Notes: generated by a model not told the origin, from the letters alone. DNA of 47,663 nt from an uncultured Clostridia bacterium (GCA_944381055.1 CALWJQ010000021.1:1-47663), one strand, 5' to 3'. Shown: positions 1 through 9,246, counted from the first letter of the stretch. Program-made: numbers and translations.

Positions 1-221
1 CCGTAAGCAGCCAGCAGGCTGAGCGGCAGATTAACGGCCAGGATGGCGGCCGTATAGAGGACTGAGTTCCAAAAAGCATGGAAAAAGCGGTTATTTTGGA
101 GCAGCAGAATATATTGTGTCAGGCCCCAATTGCCCTCGCTTTGCACAGATTCGAGTGCCATCAGCAGAAAGGGAATCACACAGACAAGGGCAATGACTGC
201 TGAAACAGTTCGTTTCCTCAT
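1..221 (-). CDS. ABC sugar transporter permease, MalG-like (partial)
   Basis: The N-terminal 73 residues of a second permease continue past the left window edge. An ATG at 221 overlaps the stop of the upstream permease (ATGA, 4 bases), the usual arrangement for translationally coupled permease pairs. The N-terminus is basic (MRKRTV) and is followed by a hydrophobic membrane segment at about residues 7-22; a second begins near residue 55. The short loop between them holds WGLTQY, as in MalG/LacG-type carbohydrate permeases. The diagnostic EAA loop lies near the C-terminus and is outside the window, so the call rests on position in the operon and on the N-terminal pattern. Predicted role: membrane half of an importer fed by the 761-residue binding protein. 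Confidence 0.75.
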   Translation of the reverse strand, partial: MRKRTVSAVIALVCVIPFLLMALESVQSEGNWGLTQYILLLQNNRFFHAFWNSVLYTAAILAVNLPLSLLAAY

Positions 222-1063
222 ACGCCGGTCCTCCCTTTTTCCGTTCGTCGCTGAACATACAGATAGACTGAAACGATGAGAGCAATAAACAGGCTGACGA
301 TAAAGGACGCGGTGCACAGGCGGTTGTAGTTGAGCCTGGCAAAGTTGTTGCTCATAAAGGTTTGCAGCATGTACAGGCTCTCAGGAGGCATACTGCCGTA
401 CAGTCCGTAAACCTCGCGGAAAATCTGAAAGCAGTTGACAGTCGACAAAATAACAACGAAAAACAGGACAGGCGCTGTCAGCGGCACGACGATTCGAAAA
501 GCGTAGCGCACCGTTGAACTGCAGTCAAGTGCAAAGGCTTCTTCAAGCTCTTTAGGGATGCTCTCAATGGCTCCGGCCAGAATGACTGCCATATACCCCA
601 GGTTCTTCACAACAAAAATGAAAATCATCACCCAGCGGGCAAAAGGCTCCTGAAAGTAATTGTGCGCAGTCCCACCCAGGGCAGAGACCAGCCAGCCGAC
701 TGCGCCGCCGGGACCGAAGATAGCGCTCCAGCCCAGCAGGGCGGACGCCACCGGCATAATCATGGGCAGAAGCATGGTCTGACGCACAAGCGAGCTTTTG
801 CGAAAGAACAGGGCCACCAGAAGTGCGCTGACCGTGAGCAGAGGTACGCCTATCACGATAAAAATTCCTGTATTGCGCAGCGCCAGCCGGTAGGCCTCAT
901 TGGTTGTCAGCTCGATGAAGTTGCCCAGTCCGGCGAATTCAGGCGTTGCGATGCCGGTGTAAAAAATATACCGAAAGCTCGCGACAAAGGGGGCAATGAA
1001 AAAAATCCCCAGCCCCAAAAGTCCTGGAAGAATATAGAGAAAGCCTCTTTTCTGTTTCAGCAC
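218..1063 (-). CDS. ABC sugar transporter permease, MalF-like
   Basis: A 281-residue integral membrane protein of the binding-protein-dependent permease family. It starts at GTG 1063, with an AAGGGGGAA ribosome site just upstream. The start of the protein (ILPGLLGLGIFFIAPFV) is a typical first helix of MalF/UgpA-type subunits. Five further hydrophobic segments follow. The EAA loop that contacts the ATPase is visible around residues 170-192 (ELEEAFALDCSSTVRYAF, then RIVVPL). It lies downstream of the binding-protein gene and overlaps the next permease by 4 bases, so the three form one operon. The substrate is probably a sugar or oligosaccharide but cannot be told from sequence. No ATPase gene is seen; such importers often share a distant MsmX-type ATPase. 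Confidence 0.9.
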   Translation of the reverse strand: MLKQKRGFLYILPGLLGLGIFFIAPFVASFRYIFYTGIATPEFAGLGNFIELTTNEAYRLALRNTGIFIVIGVPLLTVSALLVALFFRKSSLVRQTMLLPMIMPVASALLGWSAIFGPGGAVGWLVSALGGTAHNYFQEPFARWVMIFIFVVKNLGYMAVILAGAIESIPKELEEAFALDCSSTVRYAFRIVVPLTAPVLFFVVILSTVNCFQIFREVYGLYGSMPPESLYMLQTFMSNNFARLNYNRLCTASFIVSLFIALIVSVYLYVQRRTEKGRTGV

Positions 1064-1155
1064 AGTTGGAATTCCCCCTTTGATGATTCTCCATCAGGCC
1101 GCCCAAACAGCTCTCGATACTGTGGGCAGATAGTCAGTAAGAAATGTCTTCGGCT

Positions 1156-3441
1156 TTACGACTCATCCATAATCAGGCGGAGCTCTCGCTCGCAGGTCGC
1201 CAATGCTTCGTCAAGCGTTTCGGCGCCATAGACATATCCCCGGGCTAAACGTCCCATTGGACCCAGTAACTCTTCCATACCATACAAAGTATCTACGGAC
1301 GCATAAACATTTTGCATTTCCTGGACAAACTGTTGTGCACGGGGCAGGTCGGCTTCGCTGTATCCCTGGATAGCTTCTTCCAGGCGGGTATTCCGAATCG
1401 CTTCATTAAGAGGACGACTCAGCATGGTGTACAAATTTTGTACCTGGTCACTGAGCATGAAGCTGAGAAAATCCCATGCTTCATCCTGCTTTTCAGACCG
1501 CGCAGAGATGGAGTATAAGTCGGTGGGTATTGCCATTCGATTAGGATGCAACTCGCCGCAGAACATGGGAACAATTTGGATTCGAAGCCGGTTGGCGGTA
1601 TCATAATGCACATACCGAAGTGCCAGATCGACGTCGTATTGTCGGAATGTGTTACCTTTAAGGTTTATTAAAGCATTGGCAGGCGCAACATCAAATCCAA
1701 ACTGGGTAAAGTGGGGGGATTCTTGGGTGTTCTTCCACTGATTTAAAAGGTCAATAAACCAATCCTGACGAAGATCAAAAGTGCCGGCTTCACGGTCGAA
1801 AAGGTCAGGCATGTTGCTGACGAGTATACGCTCTACAAAACCGGATTCCGCGTAATCATCAAACAGGACATAATCTGTCCCCTCGAGCAGATCAACCAGT
1901 GAAAACAGGTCGCTCCATGTAACATTTTGCCAATCCATTTCAATACCAAGCTGTTCACACAGGTCCAGATTGACCTCTGCATAATAATAGCTGGAACCAA
2001 CCGGAAGCCCTCTGACGGCACCGTTAATTGAAATACCATCTAAAGCAACTTTATCCAGCTCATCGTAGAGCGGAGAGCTTTTGAGCATGTCTGTTAAATC
2101 GGTAAATAAATCACTGTGGAGATAAGGATATGGGTCATAACGACCATCGTTATTGTCAAAGCCGGTAACAACGATATCACCGACAGTTCCTGCGAGAATT
2201 TCGAGATTTAAACGGTCAAAATATTTATCACTATATGAGTTAACCCTATATTCATATATGCTGTTATAGGCATAATCATAGAGAATATGCTGGTCAGGAT
2301 TGTCCATCTCGTACAGATGAATGGCCTGTACCATGAATTCGTCATAATATGGGGCAGTGATAGTCAGCGTGTAGGGGATATTATGCTGTGCATCCGGCTC
2401 AAGCGTATAGCTGTATAGTGAGCACCCGCCAAGCCGCTCCATCACAGTAGTGTAGAGGCCGCCGTCAGGAAAAGCATACATATGATGCCATTGAGAGCCA
2501 AGCTCGGCTCTGACATAAGCCATTTCCATCGCGGTACCCAACAAATCACCGCTCTGGCTGTCAAATACATGAGTTCGTTCAGTAGTGGATGCATAAACTC
2601 GATGGCCTTCACGGTCGACAGTAACATGTCGGTAAATCATGTTGGACGTAGAGTCTCCCCAGGCTTTGTAAAGCATATCATCCGAAGCAATATCAAAGCA
2701 AAAGATCGCTTGCGATTCGTCACCCCACTGTGCATAAAAAAGGGAGCCTTCGCCGTCTGTATCGAAATCGACTACATAGTCATATTCAGTGTGCAGCGTA
2801 CCATCGCGAGTGAAGATTTGCAGAGTATAGTCAAGGTTGATGGAAGCTCCGGCGCGGCTGAGGAGGTAGATGTAGTCGCTGTCGACCATGAGCTTTTCAA
2901 TGGTGAGGTTGTCAAGGTCGATTTCAGTCCCTGCAGGGCCGCCGACCCACTCGGGCAGGGGAAGGAGTACGTCCTGACCGGCGTCGTCCTTGCTGATGAT
3001 AAGCATGCCCTGTTCAGGGTCGTAGGCCGCAAGGTACAGGCGGTCGTCTTCATCAAAGGCAAAGGCATAGTTATCTGCGCCGTAGGTCGAAAGCCATTCC
3101 TGCGGGACATCACAGATGACATCCTGCGTGACGATGTCCAGCATTTGGCCATTGTTGTAGACGGCGCCGCCGCCGCTGTAACGGTAAATGCTGTACAAAT
3201 AAGGCCATGTGTCACTGGTGGCCAGCTGTTCTTCGACATATATCATCGGGGGCTCGCTGACAGTCGTCGGCTGTGACGCATCATCCGGGGCTTGACCGGC
3301 CTGGTTGTCAGGCGTGTTTTCAGCAGTAACAGGCTCTTCGGGCGTACCAGAGTCCCGCGTCAGGATAAAAACGCCTGCGGCGATGACCAGAACCAGCACT
3401 GCGCACAATGCAATAATGCGCATCTTCGGATTCAGCTTCAT
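1156..3441 (-). CDS. Large sugar-binding protein with N-terminal propeller-like domain
   Basis: A 761-residue extracellular solute-binding protein starting at ATG 3441 after a GGGGGAG ribosome site. Residues 8-28 are a strongly hydrophobic segment after a basic start. No lipobox cysteine is evident, so it is either a signal anchor or an ordinary export signal. A Pro/Glu/Asp-rich linker follows (about 30-65). Residues 70-355 carry repeated strand motifs with Asp/Gly turns (FDEDDRLYLAAYD, VDREGHRVYAS), suggesting a beta-propeller. From about 356 onward the pattern is that of family 1 ABC binding proteins (TLTITAPYYDEF; AWDFLSFMLSDQVQNL near 660). Usual family members are about 400-550 residues, so the extra N-terminal domain is notable. 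This region is less GC-rich than the eCIS genes. Confidence 0.82.
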   Translation of the reverse strand: MKLNPKMRIIALCAVLVLVIAAGVFILTRDSGTPEEPVTAENTPDNQAGQAPDDASQPTTVSEPPMIYVEEQLATSDTWPYLYSIYRYSGGGAVYNNGQMLDIVTQDVICDVPQEWLSTYGADNYAFAFDEDDRLYLAAYDPEQGMLIISKDDAGQDVLLPLPEWVGGPAGTEIDLDNLTIEKLMVDSDYIYLLSRAGASINLDYTLQIFTRDGTLHTEYDYVVDFDTDGEGSLFYAQWGDESQAIFCFDIASDDMLYKAWGDSTSNMIYRHVTVDREGHRVYASTTERTHVFDSQSGDLLGTAMEMAYVRAELGSQWHHMYAFPDGGLYTTVMERLGGCSLYSYTLEPDAQHNIPYTLTITAPYYDEFMVQAIHLYEMDNPDQHILYDYAYNSIYEYRVNSYSDKYFDRLNLEILAGTVGDIVVTGFDNNDGRYDPYPYLHSDLFTDLTDMLKSSPLYDELDKVALDGISINGAVRGLPVGSSYYYAEVNLDLCEQLGIEMDWQNVTWSDLFSLVDLLEGTDYVLFDDYAESGFVERILVSNMPDLFDREAGTFDLRQDWFIDLLNQWKNTQESPHFTQFGFDVAPANALINLKGNTFRQYDVDLALRYVHYDTANRLRIQIVPMFCGELHPNRMAIPTDLYSISARSEKQDEAWDFLSFMLSDQVQNLYTMLSRPLNEAIRNTRLEEAIQGYSEADLPRAQQFVQEMQNVYASVDTLYGMEELLGPMGRLARGYVYGAETLDEALATCERELRLIMDES

Positions 3442-3463
3442 AGGAGCTCCCCCTTTTATTTGT

Positions 3464-3480
3464 TTGTACTAATTGTACAA
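3464..3480. promoter_or_regulatory. Palindromic operator-like site overlapping the -10
   Basis: A perfect inverted repeat, TTGTAC-5-GTACAA, occupies 3464-3480 and covers the -10 hexamer of the sugar operon promoter. The GTAC-centred half sites resemble operators of GntR-family sugar repressors such as AraR. Its position over the -10 fits repression by steric block. No regulator gene is in the window, so its identity is open. Confidence 0.55.
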
Positions 3481-3500
3481 GAAATGGCATCTTGAGTCAA
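3472..3500 (-). promoter_or_regulatory. Sigma-A-type promoter of the sugar ABC operon
   Basis: On the minus strand a -35 TTGACT (plus positions 3495-3500) and a -10 TACAAT (3472-3477) are separated by exactly 17 bases. They lie about 30 bases upstream of the binding-protein start codon. Both hexamers are one mismatch from consensus. This is a visual match; the start site has not been measured. Confidence 0.75.
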
Positions 3501-3794
3501 GACAATATCGTACAAAAAAACAAGCTGAGACAAGGAAGAGGAGCGGCGCAGCACACTGCGCTATTTCAACCGGGATGCTTACTCATTTAGCTTTCGGGAT
3601 AGCTGACTCTCACATTGGGTTAATCGGTGTATTATTTTTATAACTTGATATAAAATATATAATATTGATAAGTAAAGACTGCAGAAAACTTTATACGTTC
3701 TTAATGCCTGCTGTGAATTATTTACACAGGTTTAATGAAGCTTAGGCTATGATATAGACACCATTAAACTGAGCAAAGAGGACGGAGTATTGCC
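3501..3794. other. Divergent intergenic region, AT-rich leader of ktrB
   Basis: This gap separates the minus-strand sugar operon from the plus-strand potassium operon. It contains an AT-rich stretch (about 3620-3670) with a TATAAT at 3658-3663 but only a weak -35 at 17 bases. A second, poorer candidate is TATGAT at 3748-3753. CTGTG (3711-3715) and CACAG (3725-3729) form a small dyad. A good ribosome site (AGAGGACGGAG) precedes the ktrB ATG. I see no recognisable riboswitch and cannot assign the ktrB promoter with confidence. Confidence 0.4.
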
Positions 3795-5120
3795 ATGCGA
3801 TTGGGTAAAGTACACTTGTCATCTTCACAAATTATCATACTGGGCTTCTTCCTTGTCATCATGGCCGGCGCGCTTCTGCTGATGCTGCCCATTTCAACGG
3901 TGCAGCCGGGGGGCGCGACTTTTATGGAGGCGTTGTTTACATCGACTTCAGCGACGTGCGTGACGGGGCTTGTCGTGCAGGATACCGCTACTTACTGGAC
4001 GCCGTTCGGGCAGTTTGTCATCATGCTGCTGATACAAATCGGCGGTATGGGCGTTGTCACGGTCGTAGCGCTGATTACGATGGTGTCCGGACGCAAAATC
4101 GGCCTGATGCAGAGAAGCACCATGCAGGACGCCATTTCAGCCCCGCAGGTCGGCGGCATCGTGCGGATGACCGGGTTTATCGTCAAGGTCACGCTGTGTA
4201 TCGAACTGATCGGCGCCGCGCTGATGGCAACGGTGTTCTGTCCGGAGTTTGGCCTGCTGAAAGGGCTGTGGTACGGCCTTTTTCATTCGGTTTCCGCATT
4301 CTGCAACGCGGGATTTGATTTGATGGGTGTCAAGGCGCAGTATTCGTCCCTGACGTCTTACGTGGCTCAGCCGATTATCAACTTTGTCATCATGAGCCTG
4401 ATCGTGATCGGCGGCATCGGCTTTTTTACGTGGAACGACATCAAAACACACGGCTGGCGCCTGCGCAGATACCGGGCGCAGAGCAAGGTGATTCTGGCCA
4501 TGACCAGCGCCCTGATTTTGCTGCCTGCCATTTACTTTTTCTTTTTCGAGTTTGAAAACGCGCCGCTGGCCGAACGGATCTGGAGCTCGTTTTTCCAGTC
4601 GGTCACGCCGAGAACGGCGGGGTTTAATACCGTCGACCTGACGGCGATGAGCGAAACCGGCCAGCTGCTGACCGTCATCCTGATGCTGATCGGCGGGTCG
4701 CCCAGTTCGACGGCGGGCGGCATGAAGACGACGACGGTCGGCGTGCTGCTGTTGGCGGCGTACTCGGTTTTCCGCCAGAAAGACTATACGCATACCTTTG
4801 GCCGGCGAATTTCAGACAGCGCCATCCGCAACGCGGCCACGATTTTCCTGATGTATATCGCCCTGTTCCTGCTTGGGGGCATGATTATCAGCCGCGTGGA
4901 CGACATTCCTATCCTGACGGCGCTGTACGAGACCAGTTCTGCCATCGGCACGGTCGGGCTGACGCTGGGCGTCACACCGACGCTGGGACTGGTGTCGCGC
5001 ATCATCCTGGTTCTGCTGATGTACTTTGGGCGGGTCGGCGGCCTGACGCTGATGTTTGCAGCCTTTACGCGTTCGCCCAACCGGGGCAATTATCCGGAAG
5101 AAAAGATCACCGTGGGTTAA
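3795..5120 (+). CDS. ktrB: KtrB/TrkH-family potassium transporter subunit
   Basis: The 441-residue protein is the length of Firmicute KtrB and shorter than Gram-negative TrkH. It is a polytopic membrane protein with four pore-loop repeats, each carrying the selectivity-filter glycine: TSATCVTG, SAFCNAG, VTPRTAGF and SSAIGTVG. It moves K+ (often with Na+) into the cell and is gated by the cytoplasmic ring formed by KtrA, whose gene follows 17 bases downstream. The start at ATG 3795 is supported by an AGAGGACGGAG ribosome site. The kdpDE-like pair downstream suggests the whole group answers to potassium or osmotic stress. Confidence 0.95.
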   Translation: MRLGKVHLSSSQIIILGFFLVIMAGALLLMLPISTVQPGGATFMEALFTSTSATCVTGLVVQDTATYWTPFGQFVIMLLIQIGGMGVVTVVALITMVSGRKIGLMQRSTMQDAISAPQVGGIVRMTGFIVKVTLCIELIGAALMATVFCPEFGLLKGLWYGLFHSVSAFCNAGFDLMGVKAQYSSLTSYVAQPIINFVIMSLIVIGGIGFFTWNDIKTHGWRLRRYRAQSKVILAMTSALILLPAIYFFFFEFENAPLAERIWSSFFQSVTPRTAGFNTVDLTAMSETGQLLTVILMLIGGSPSSTAGGMKTTTVGVLLLAAYSVFRQKDYTHTFGRRISDSAIRNAATIFLMYIALFLLGGMIISRVDDIPILTALYETSSAIGTVGLTLGVTPTLGLVSRIILVLLMYFGRVGGLTLMFAAFTRSPNRGNYPEEKITVG

Positions 5121-5137
5121 AGGAGGATATAACGATT

Positions 5138-5785
5138 ATGAAATCGATTCTTTTGATTGGGCTGGGGCGCTTCGGGCGCCATGTTGCCCTGAAGCTGGAC
5201 GAGCTGCATCAGGATGTGATGGCGGTCGACAAGCTGGAAAGCCGGGTTGCGGCGGTGCTGCCTCATGTGACAAACGCCCAGATCGGCGACGCCACGGATG
5301 AAGAATTTGTGCGTTCGCTCGGCGTCCGCAACTTTGACGTCTGTATCGTCGCCATCGGCGACAACTTTCAGAGTTCGCTCGAGACGACGGCGCTTTTGAA
5401 AGATCTTGGGGCAAAATTTGTGGTCGCGCGAGCCACACGCGACGTGCACGCGAAATTTCTGCTGCGCAACGGCGCGGACGAAATCGTGTACCCGGAAAAG
5501 CAGCTGGCGACGTGGACGGCCATTCGTTACAGCTCGGATCACATTTTTGACTACATAGAGCTGGACGGCGACTATGCGATTTTTGAAATCGCCGTCCCGG
5601 CTTCGTGGGCCGGTAAAACCGTCGGCCAGCTGGACGTGCGCAAAAAATATAATATCAACATCATGGCGCTGCGCCAGAACGGCGTGCTCAGCATGGACAT
5701 CACTTCCCATACGGTGATGCCGCGCAACGCCACGCTGCTGGTGCTTGGAAGCATGAAGAGCATCCAGAAGTGCTTCCGCATCTGA
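5138..5785 (+). CDS. ktrA: KtrA/TrkA-type regulatory RCK protein
   Basis: A 215-residue soluble protein with an N-terminal RCK (Rossmann) domain and a C-terminal RCK_C domain. The dinucleotide-binding loop is visible at residues 6-12 (GLGRFGR), with an acidic residue ending the second strand (VMAVDK). The C-terminal half, from about 140, is the region that in KtrA-type proteins binds c-di-AMP; ligand binding here is inferred from the family. KtrA octamers bind ATP/ADP and gate KtrB. The gene has an AGGAGG site upstream and sits in one operon with ktrB. Length matches KtrA (about 220 residues) rather than the double-domain TrkA. Confidence 0.93.
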   Translation: MKSILLIGLGRFGRHVALKLDELHQDVMAVDKLESRVAAVLPHVTNAQIGDATDEEFVRSLGVRNFDVCIVAIGDNFQSSLETTALLKDLGAKFVVARATRDVHAKFLLRNGADEIVYPEKQLATWTAIRYSSDHIFDYIELDGDYAIFEIAVPASWAGKTVGQLDVRKKYNINIMALRQNGVLSMDITSHTVMPRNATLLVLGSMKSIQKCFRI

Positions 5786-5851
5786 CGGCGCTGCGCGCGG
5801 GATCGGCACTACCCAATCTTCCCTGTTTGTGGCATAATAGGGGAAGAGGAT

Positions 5852-8503
5852 GTGAAGCACATGCCAAAGGAAAAACGGGGGCCTGCCGCTGCGCCGCAGC
5901 CTGCGGACGGCAAGAGAGGGCATCTGAAAATATTTTTCGGTTATGCGCCCGGCGTGGGTAAGACCCGCGCCATGCTTTGGGCCGCGCACGCCGCAAAAGA
6001 GCGGGGAACCGACGTGGTCGTCGGGTGCGTGCGTCCCAACGATCAGCCTCAGGTCATGGAATGGCTGGGCGAGCTTGAGCGGCTGCCGCCGTCCGCGCGG
6101 GAGTTCAATGTTGACGCAGCCATTGCGCGCCGCCCGCAGCTCATTTTGCTCGACGATCTGGCTCATGTCAACGCGCCCGGCTGCCGCCATGCCAGGCGGT
6201 ACCAGGATGTGGAAGAACTGCTCAAGGCGGGCATTGACGTCTATACGACGGTCAATGTGCAGAATATTGAAAGCCTGACCGACGTGGTAGCGTCGATCAC
6301 CGGCGTCACCGCACGCGAACGCATTCCGGATTCGGTCTTTGACAGCGCCGATCAGGTCGAGCTGATCGACACGGAGCCGCAAGACCTGGTCGGACAGGCG
6401 CACATGAAAGAGGCGCGCGGAAAAGCCGGAGCCTCTCTGACGCTGGAAAAGCTGACCGCGCTGCGAGAGATTGCGCTGCGCCGCTGCGCAGATCGCGTCA
6501 ATCTGCTGACCGAGAGCACACGTCCGAAAGCGCGCAGTGCATACAGGACAGACGAACACATCTTGGTCTGCCTGTCTTCGTCGCCGTCTAACGCAAAGAT
6601 TATCCGGACGGCTGCGCGCATGGCCAGCGCTTTCCGCGGGACCTTTACGGCGCTGTATGTCGAAACCCCTGATCTGACGGCCATGAACGAAAGCGACAAG
6701 GCGCGCCTGCGCGCCAATATCCGTCTGGCACAGCAGCTGGGGGCGGCTATTGAAACCGTTTACGGCGACGACATCCCGGTGCAGATCGCCGACTTTGCCC
6801 GTATGGCGGGGGTATCCAAAATCGTTTTGGGCAGGAGTACGGCGGCCAGGCGGCATTTTTTCAGCAAACCGACGCTGGTAGAGAGGCTGATCGCCGCCGC
6901 CCCCGGTTTGGACGTCTATGTGATTCCCGATTCGGCCGCAGCGGTCGAACGTTACCACGCAGCCAAGCTCAAAAGGAAACACCCGGTTTTTTCTGTTGCT
7001 GACACGCTGAAGAGCGCAGGGATTCTAGCTGCCGCCAGCCTGATCGGCTTTTTATTTGAAAAGTGCGGGTTCACCGAAGTCAATATCATCACCGTATATA
7101 TCTTAGGGGTTCTCATCACTTCGGTCGTCGTTAAAAATCAGATTTACAGCCTGATTTCTTCGGCGGTCAGCGTGCTCGCGTTCAATTATCTGTTTACAGA
7201 GCCGCACTACTCGCTGCTTGCCTATGAAAGCGGCTACCCCGTCACCTTTGTCATCACATTTGCCGCCGCAATGATCACGGGGACGCTGGCGGCCCGCCTG
7301 AAAAGCAATGCCAAACAGTCGGCCCGTTCGGCGTTCCGAACAAAAATCCTGTTTGACGCCAATCAGCGGCTGCAACAGGCCGGGGATCGCAAACAGATCG
7401 ACGAAATCACGGCCAGCCAGCTGGTCAAGCTGCTGGGAAAACCGGTTGTCATTTACCCGGCGGAAGACGGAAGGCTCGGCGATCCCTATATCCTGTCCGT
7501 GCCGGAAAAGCGCGCGCCGTTTGCCATTGCGTCGGGCAGCGAACGCATGGTCGCCGAGTGGGTGCTCAAAAACAACAAGCACGCCGGCGCGACGACGGAT
7601 ACCCATTCCGACGCGCTGTGCCTGTACCTGTCGATCCGGATTAACAGCAACGTATACGGGGTGGTCGGCATCGCCGTAGACGGCGAACCGCTCGACGCAT
7701 TTGAAAACAGCGTGATGCTTGCCATTCTGGGGGAAAGCGCCCTGGCCATGGAAAATCAGAAAAATGCCCGCGAAAAAGAAGAGGCCGCCATTCTGGCTAA
7801 AAATGAACAGCTGCGCGCCAACCTGCTGCGCGCCATTTCACACGATTTGCGCACGCCGCTGACTTCGATTTCGGGCAACGCCAGCAACCTGCTTTCAAAC
7901 GGGGAACGCTTCGACGCCGCGACAAAGCGCCGGCTGTACGCCGACATTTACGACGATTCCATGTGGCTCATCAATTTGGTCGAAAACCTGCTGTCCGTGA
8001 CACGTCTGGAAGAAGGGCGCATGAACCTGCGCCTGTCCGCCGAGCTGCTGGAAGACGTCGTTGCCGAGGCGCTGCGTCATGTCAACCGCAAAAGTACCGA
8101 ACATGAGCTCACCGTGACCCACCGGGACGAACTGCTGCTGGTCCGCGTCGACGCACGGCTCATTGTGCAGGTCATTATCAACATCGTGGACAACGCCGTC
8201 AAATACACGCCCAAAGGATCGCATATATCCATCGTAACCAGGCAAAAGGGCGGGTGGGCCGTTGTGACCATTGCAGACGACGGGCCGGGAATCCCGGACG
8301 ATAAAAAACCGCATATTTTTGATATGTTTTACACCGGTTCTGACAGAGTCGCGGACAGCCGTCGCAGCCTGGGGCTGGGCCTGGCGCTGTGCAAATCGAT
8401 TGTCACCGCTCACGGCGGTGAAATCACGGTGTCTGACAACGCGCCCCACGGCGCGGTATTTACCTTTACTTTACCGGCTCAGGAGGCGCTGCTGCATGAA
8501 TAA
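5852..8503 (+). CDS. kdpD: KdpD sensor histidine kinase
   Basis: The 883-residue protein has the full KdpD architecture. The N-terminal KdpD domain carries a Walker A loop (GYAPGVGKT, residues 30-38). A universal-stress-protein-like domain follows (about 230-365), then a four-helix DUF4118 membrane region (about 385-470), a GAF-like domain (about 495-630), a HisKA domain with the phospho-acceptor histidine in AISHDLRTPLTSISG near residue 665, and an HATPase with DNAVKYTPKG and DDGPGIPD. The GTG at 5852 is only one base from the GGGAAGAGGA ribosome site, so the ATG at 5861 (three codons on) is the likelier start. It lies 66 bases after ktrA and overlaps kdpE. No kdpFABC pump is present, so its usual target is missing from this window. 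Confidence 0.95.
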   Translation: MKHMPKEKRGPAAAPQPADGKRGHLKIFFGYAPGVGKTRAMLWAAHAAKERGTDVVVGCVRPNDQPQVMEWLGELERLPPSAREFNVDAAIARRPQLILLDDLAHVNAPGCRHARRYQDVEELLKAGIDVYTTVNVQNIESLTDVVASITGVTARERIPDSVFDSADQVELIDTEPQDLVGQAHMKEARGKAGASLTLEKLTALREIALRRCADRVNLLTESTRPKARSAYRTDEHILVCLSSSPSNAKIIRTAARMASAFRGTFTALYVETPDLTAMNESDKARLRANIRLAQQLGAAIETVYGDDIPVQIADFARMAGVSKIVLGRSTAARRHFFSKPTLVERLIAAAPGLDVYVIPDSAAAVERYHAAKLKRKHPVFSVADTLKSAGILAAASLIGFLFEKCGFTEVNIITVYILGVLITSVVVKNQIYSLISSAVSVLAFNYLFTEPHYSLLAYESGYPVTFVITFAAAMITGTLAARLKSNAKQSARSAFRTKILFDANQRLQQAGDRKQIDEITASQLVKLLGKPVVIYPAEDGRLGDPYILSVPEKRAPFAIASGSERMVAEWVLKNNKHAGATTDTHSDALCLYLSIRINSNVYGVVGIAVDGEPLDAFENSVMLAILGESALAMENQKNAREKEEAAILAKNEQLRANLLRAISHDLRTPLTSISGNASNLLSNGERFDAATKRRLYADIYDDSMWLINLVENLLSVTRLEEGRMNLRLSAELLEDVVAEALRHVNRKSTEHELTVTHRDELLLVRVDARLIVQVIINIVDNAVKYTPKGSHISIVTRQKGGWAVVTIADDGPGIPDDKKPHIFDMFYTGSDRVADSRRSLGLGLALCKSIVTAHGGEITVSDNAPHGAVFTFTLPAQEALLHE

Positions 8504-9194
8504 GCCGCTGATACTGGTCGTCGAAGACGACCCTTCGGTCAAAAACCTGATCACCACAACGCTCAAAGCACATGACTACCGTTTCCTGTCCGCGTCCAAT
8601 GGACAGGGCGCCATTCTGGAAGCGTCTTCACACAATCCGGAAATCATCCTTTTGGATCTGGGCCTGCCCGACATGGACGGGGTAGATGTCATTCGGCGTA
8701 TCCGGACGTGGTCCAATGTGCCCATCATCGTCATCAGCGCGCGCAGCGAGGACACCGATAAAATTGACGCGCTGGACGCCGGGGCCGACGACTACCTGAC
8801 CAAACCGTTTTCGGTCGAAGAGCTGCTGGCGCGTCTGCGCGTAACGCAGCGGCGGCTGGCAATGATGCAGAGCGAACCGTCGTCCGGGTCGGTCTTCCGC
8901 AACGGGAGCCTGACCATTGACTATGCGGCAGGCTGTGTGTATCTGGACGGCCGCGAACTGCATCTGACGCCGATTGAGTACAAGCTGCTCTGCCTTTTGG
9001 CGAGGAATGTGGGGAAGGTGCTCACTCACACATATATTACCCAACACATCTGGGGGAGCAGCTGGGAAAACGATGTTGCGTCGCTGCGTGTTTTTATGGC
9101 GACGCTGCGCAAAAAACTGGAAAGCGCGCCAGGCGCGCCGCAGTTCATCCAGACGCACATCGGCGTTGGGTATCGAATGCTCAAAGTGGAATAA
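8496..9194 (+). CDS. kdpE: KdpE response regulator (OmpR family)
   Basis: A 232-residue OmpR/PhoB-type regulator. The receiver domain has the acidic pair (VVEDDP), the phospho-acceptor Asp near residue 54 (ILLDLGLPDMDG), a conserved switch region (ISARSEDTD) and Lys in LTKPF. The C-terminal winged helix (about 130-230) ends in GVGYRMLKVE, typical of KdpE. The start at ATG 8496 lies inside kdpD (8-base overlap) and follows a perfect AGGAGG at 8481-8486. The partner is KdpD. Regulated genes may include the adjacent ktrAB. Confidence 0.95.
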   Translation: MNKPLILVVEDDPSVKNLITTTLKAHDYRFLSASNGQGAILEASSHNPEIILLDLGLPDMDGVDVIRRIRTWSNVPIIVISARSEDTDKIDALDAGADDYLTKPFSVEELLARLRVTQRRLAMMQSEPSSGSVFRNGSLTIDYAAGCVYLDGRELHLTPIEYKLLCLLARNVGKVLTHTYITQHIWGSSWENDVASLRVFMATLRKKLESAPGAPQFIQTHIGVGYRMLKVE

Positions 9195-9208
9195 TAAAGC
9201 ACGGCGCG

Positions 9209-9246
9209 GGCCGCGGGAAAGACAGAACCTTTCCCGCGGCCTTTCT
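9209..9246 (+). terminator. Intrinsic terminator after kdpE
   Basis: A perfect 13-base-pair GC-rich stem (arms 9209-9221 and 9229-9241) with a 7-base loop is followed by a short T-rich tail (TTTCT). It begins 14 bases after the kdpE stop and separates the potassium operon from the eCIS locus. Confidence 0.85.

Noticed and set aside
3600..3794. c-di-AMP (ydaO-type) riboswitch upstream of ktrB
   Set aside because: Such elements occur before ktr genes in some Firmicutes, but I could not find the conserved motifs or a fitting set of stems in this AT-rich leader.
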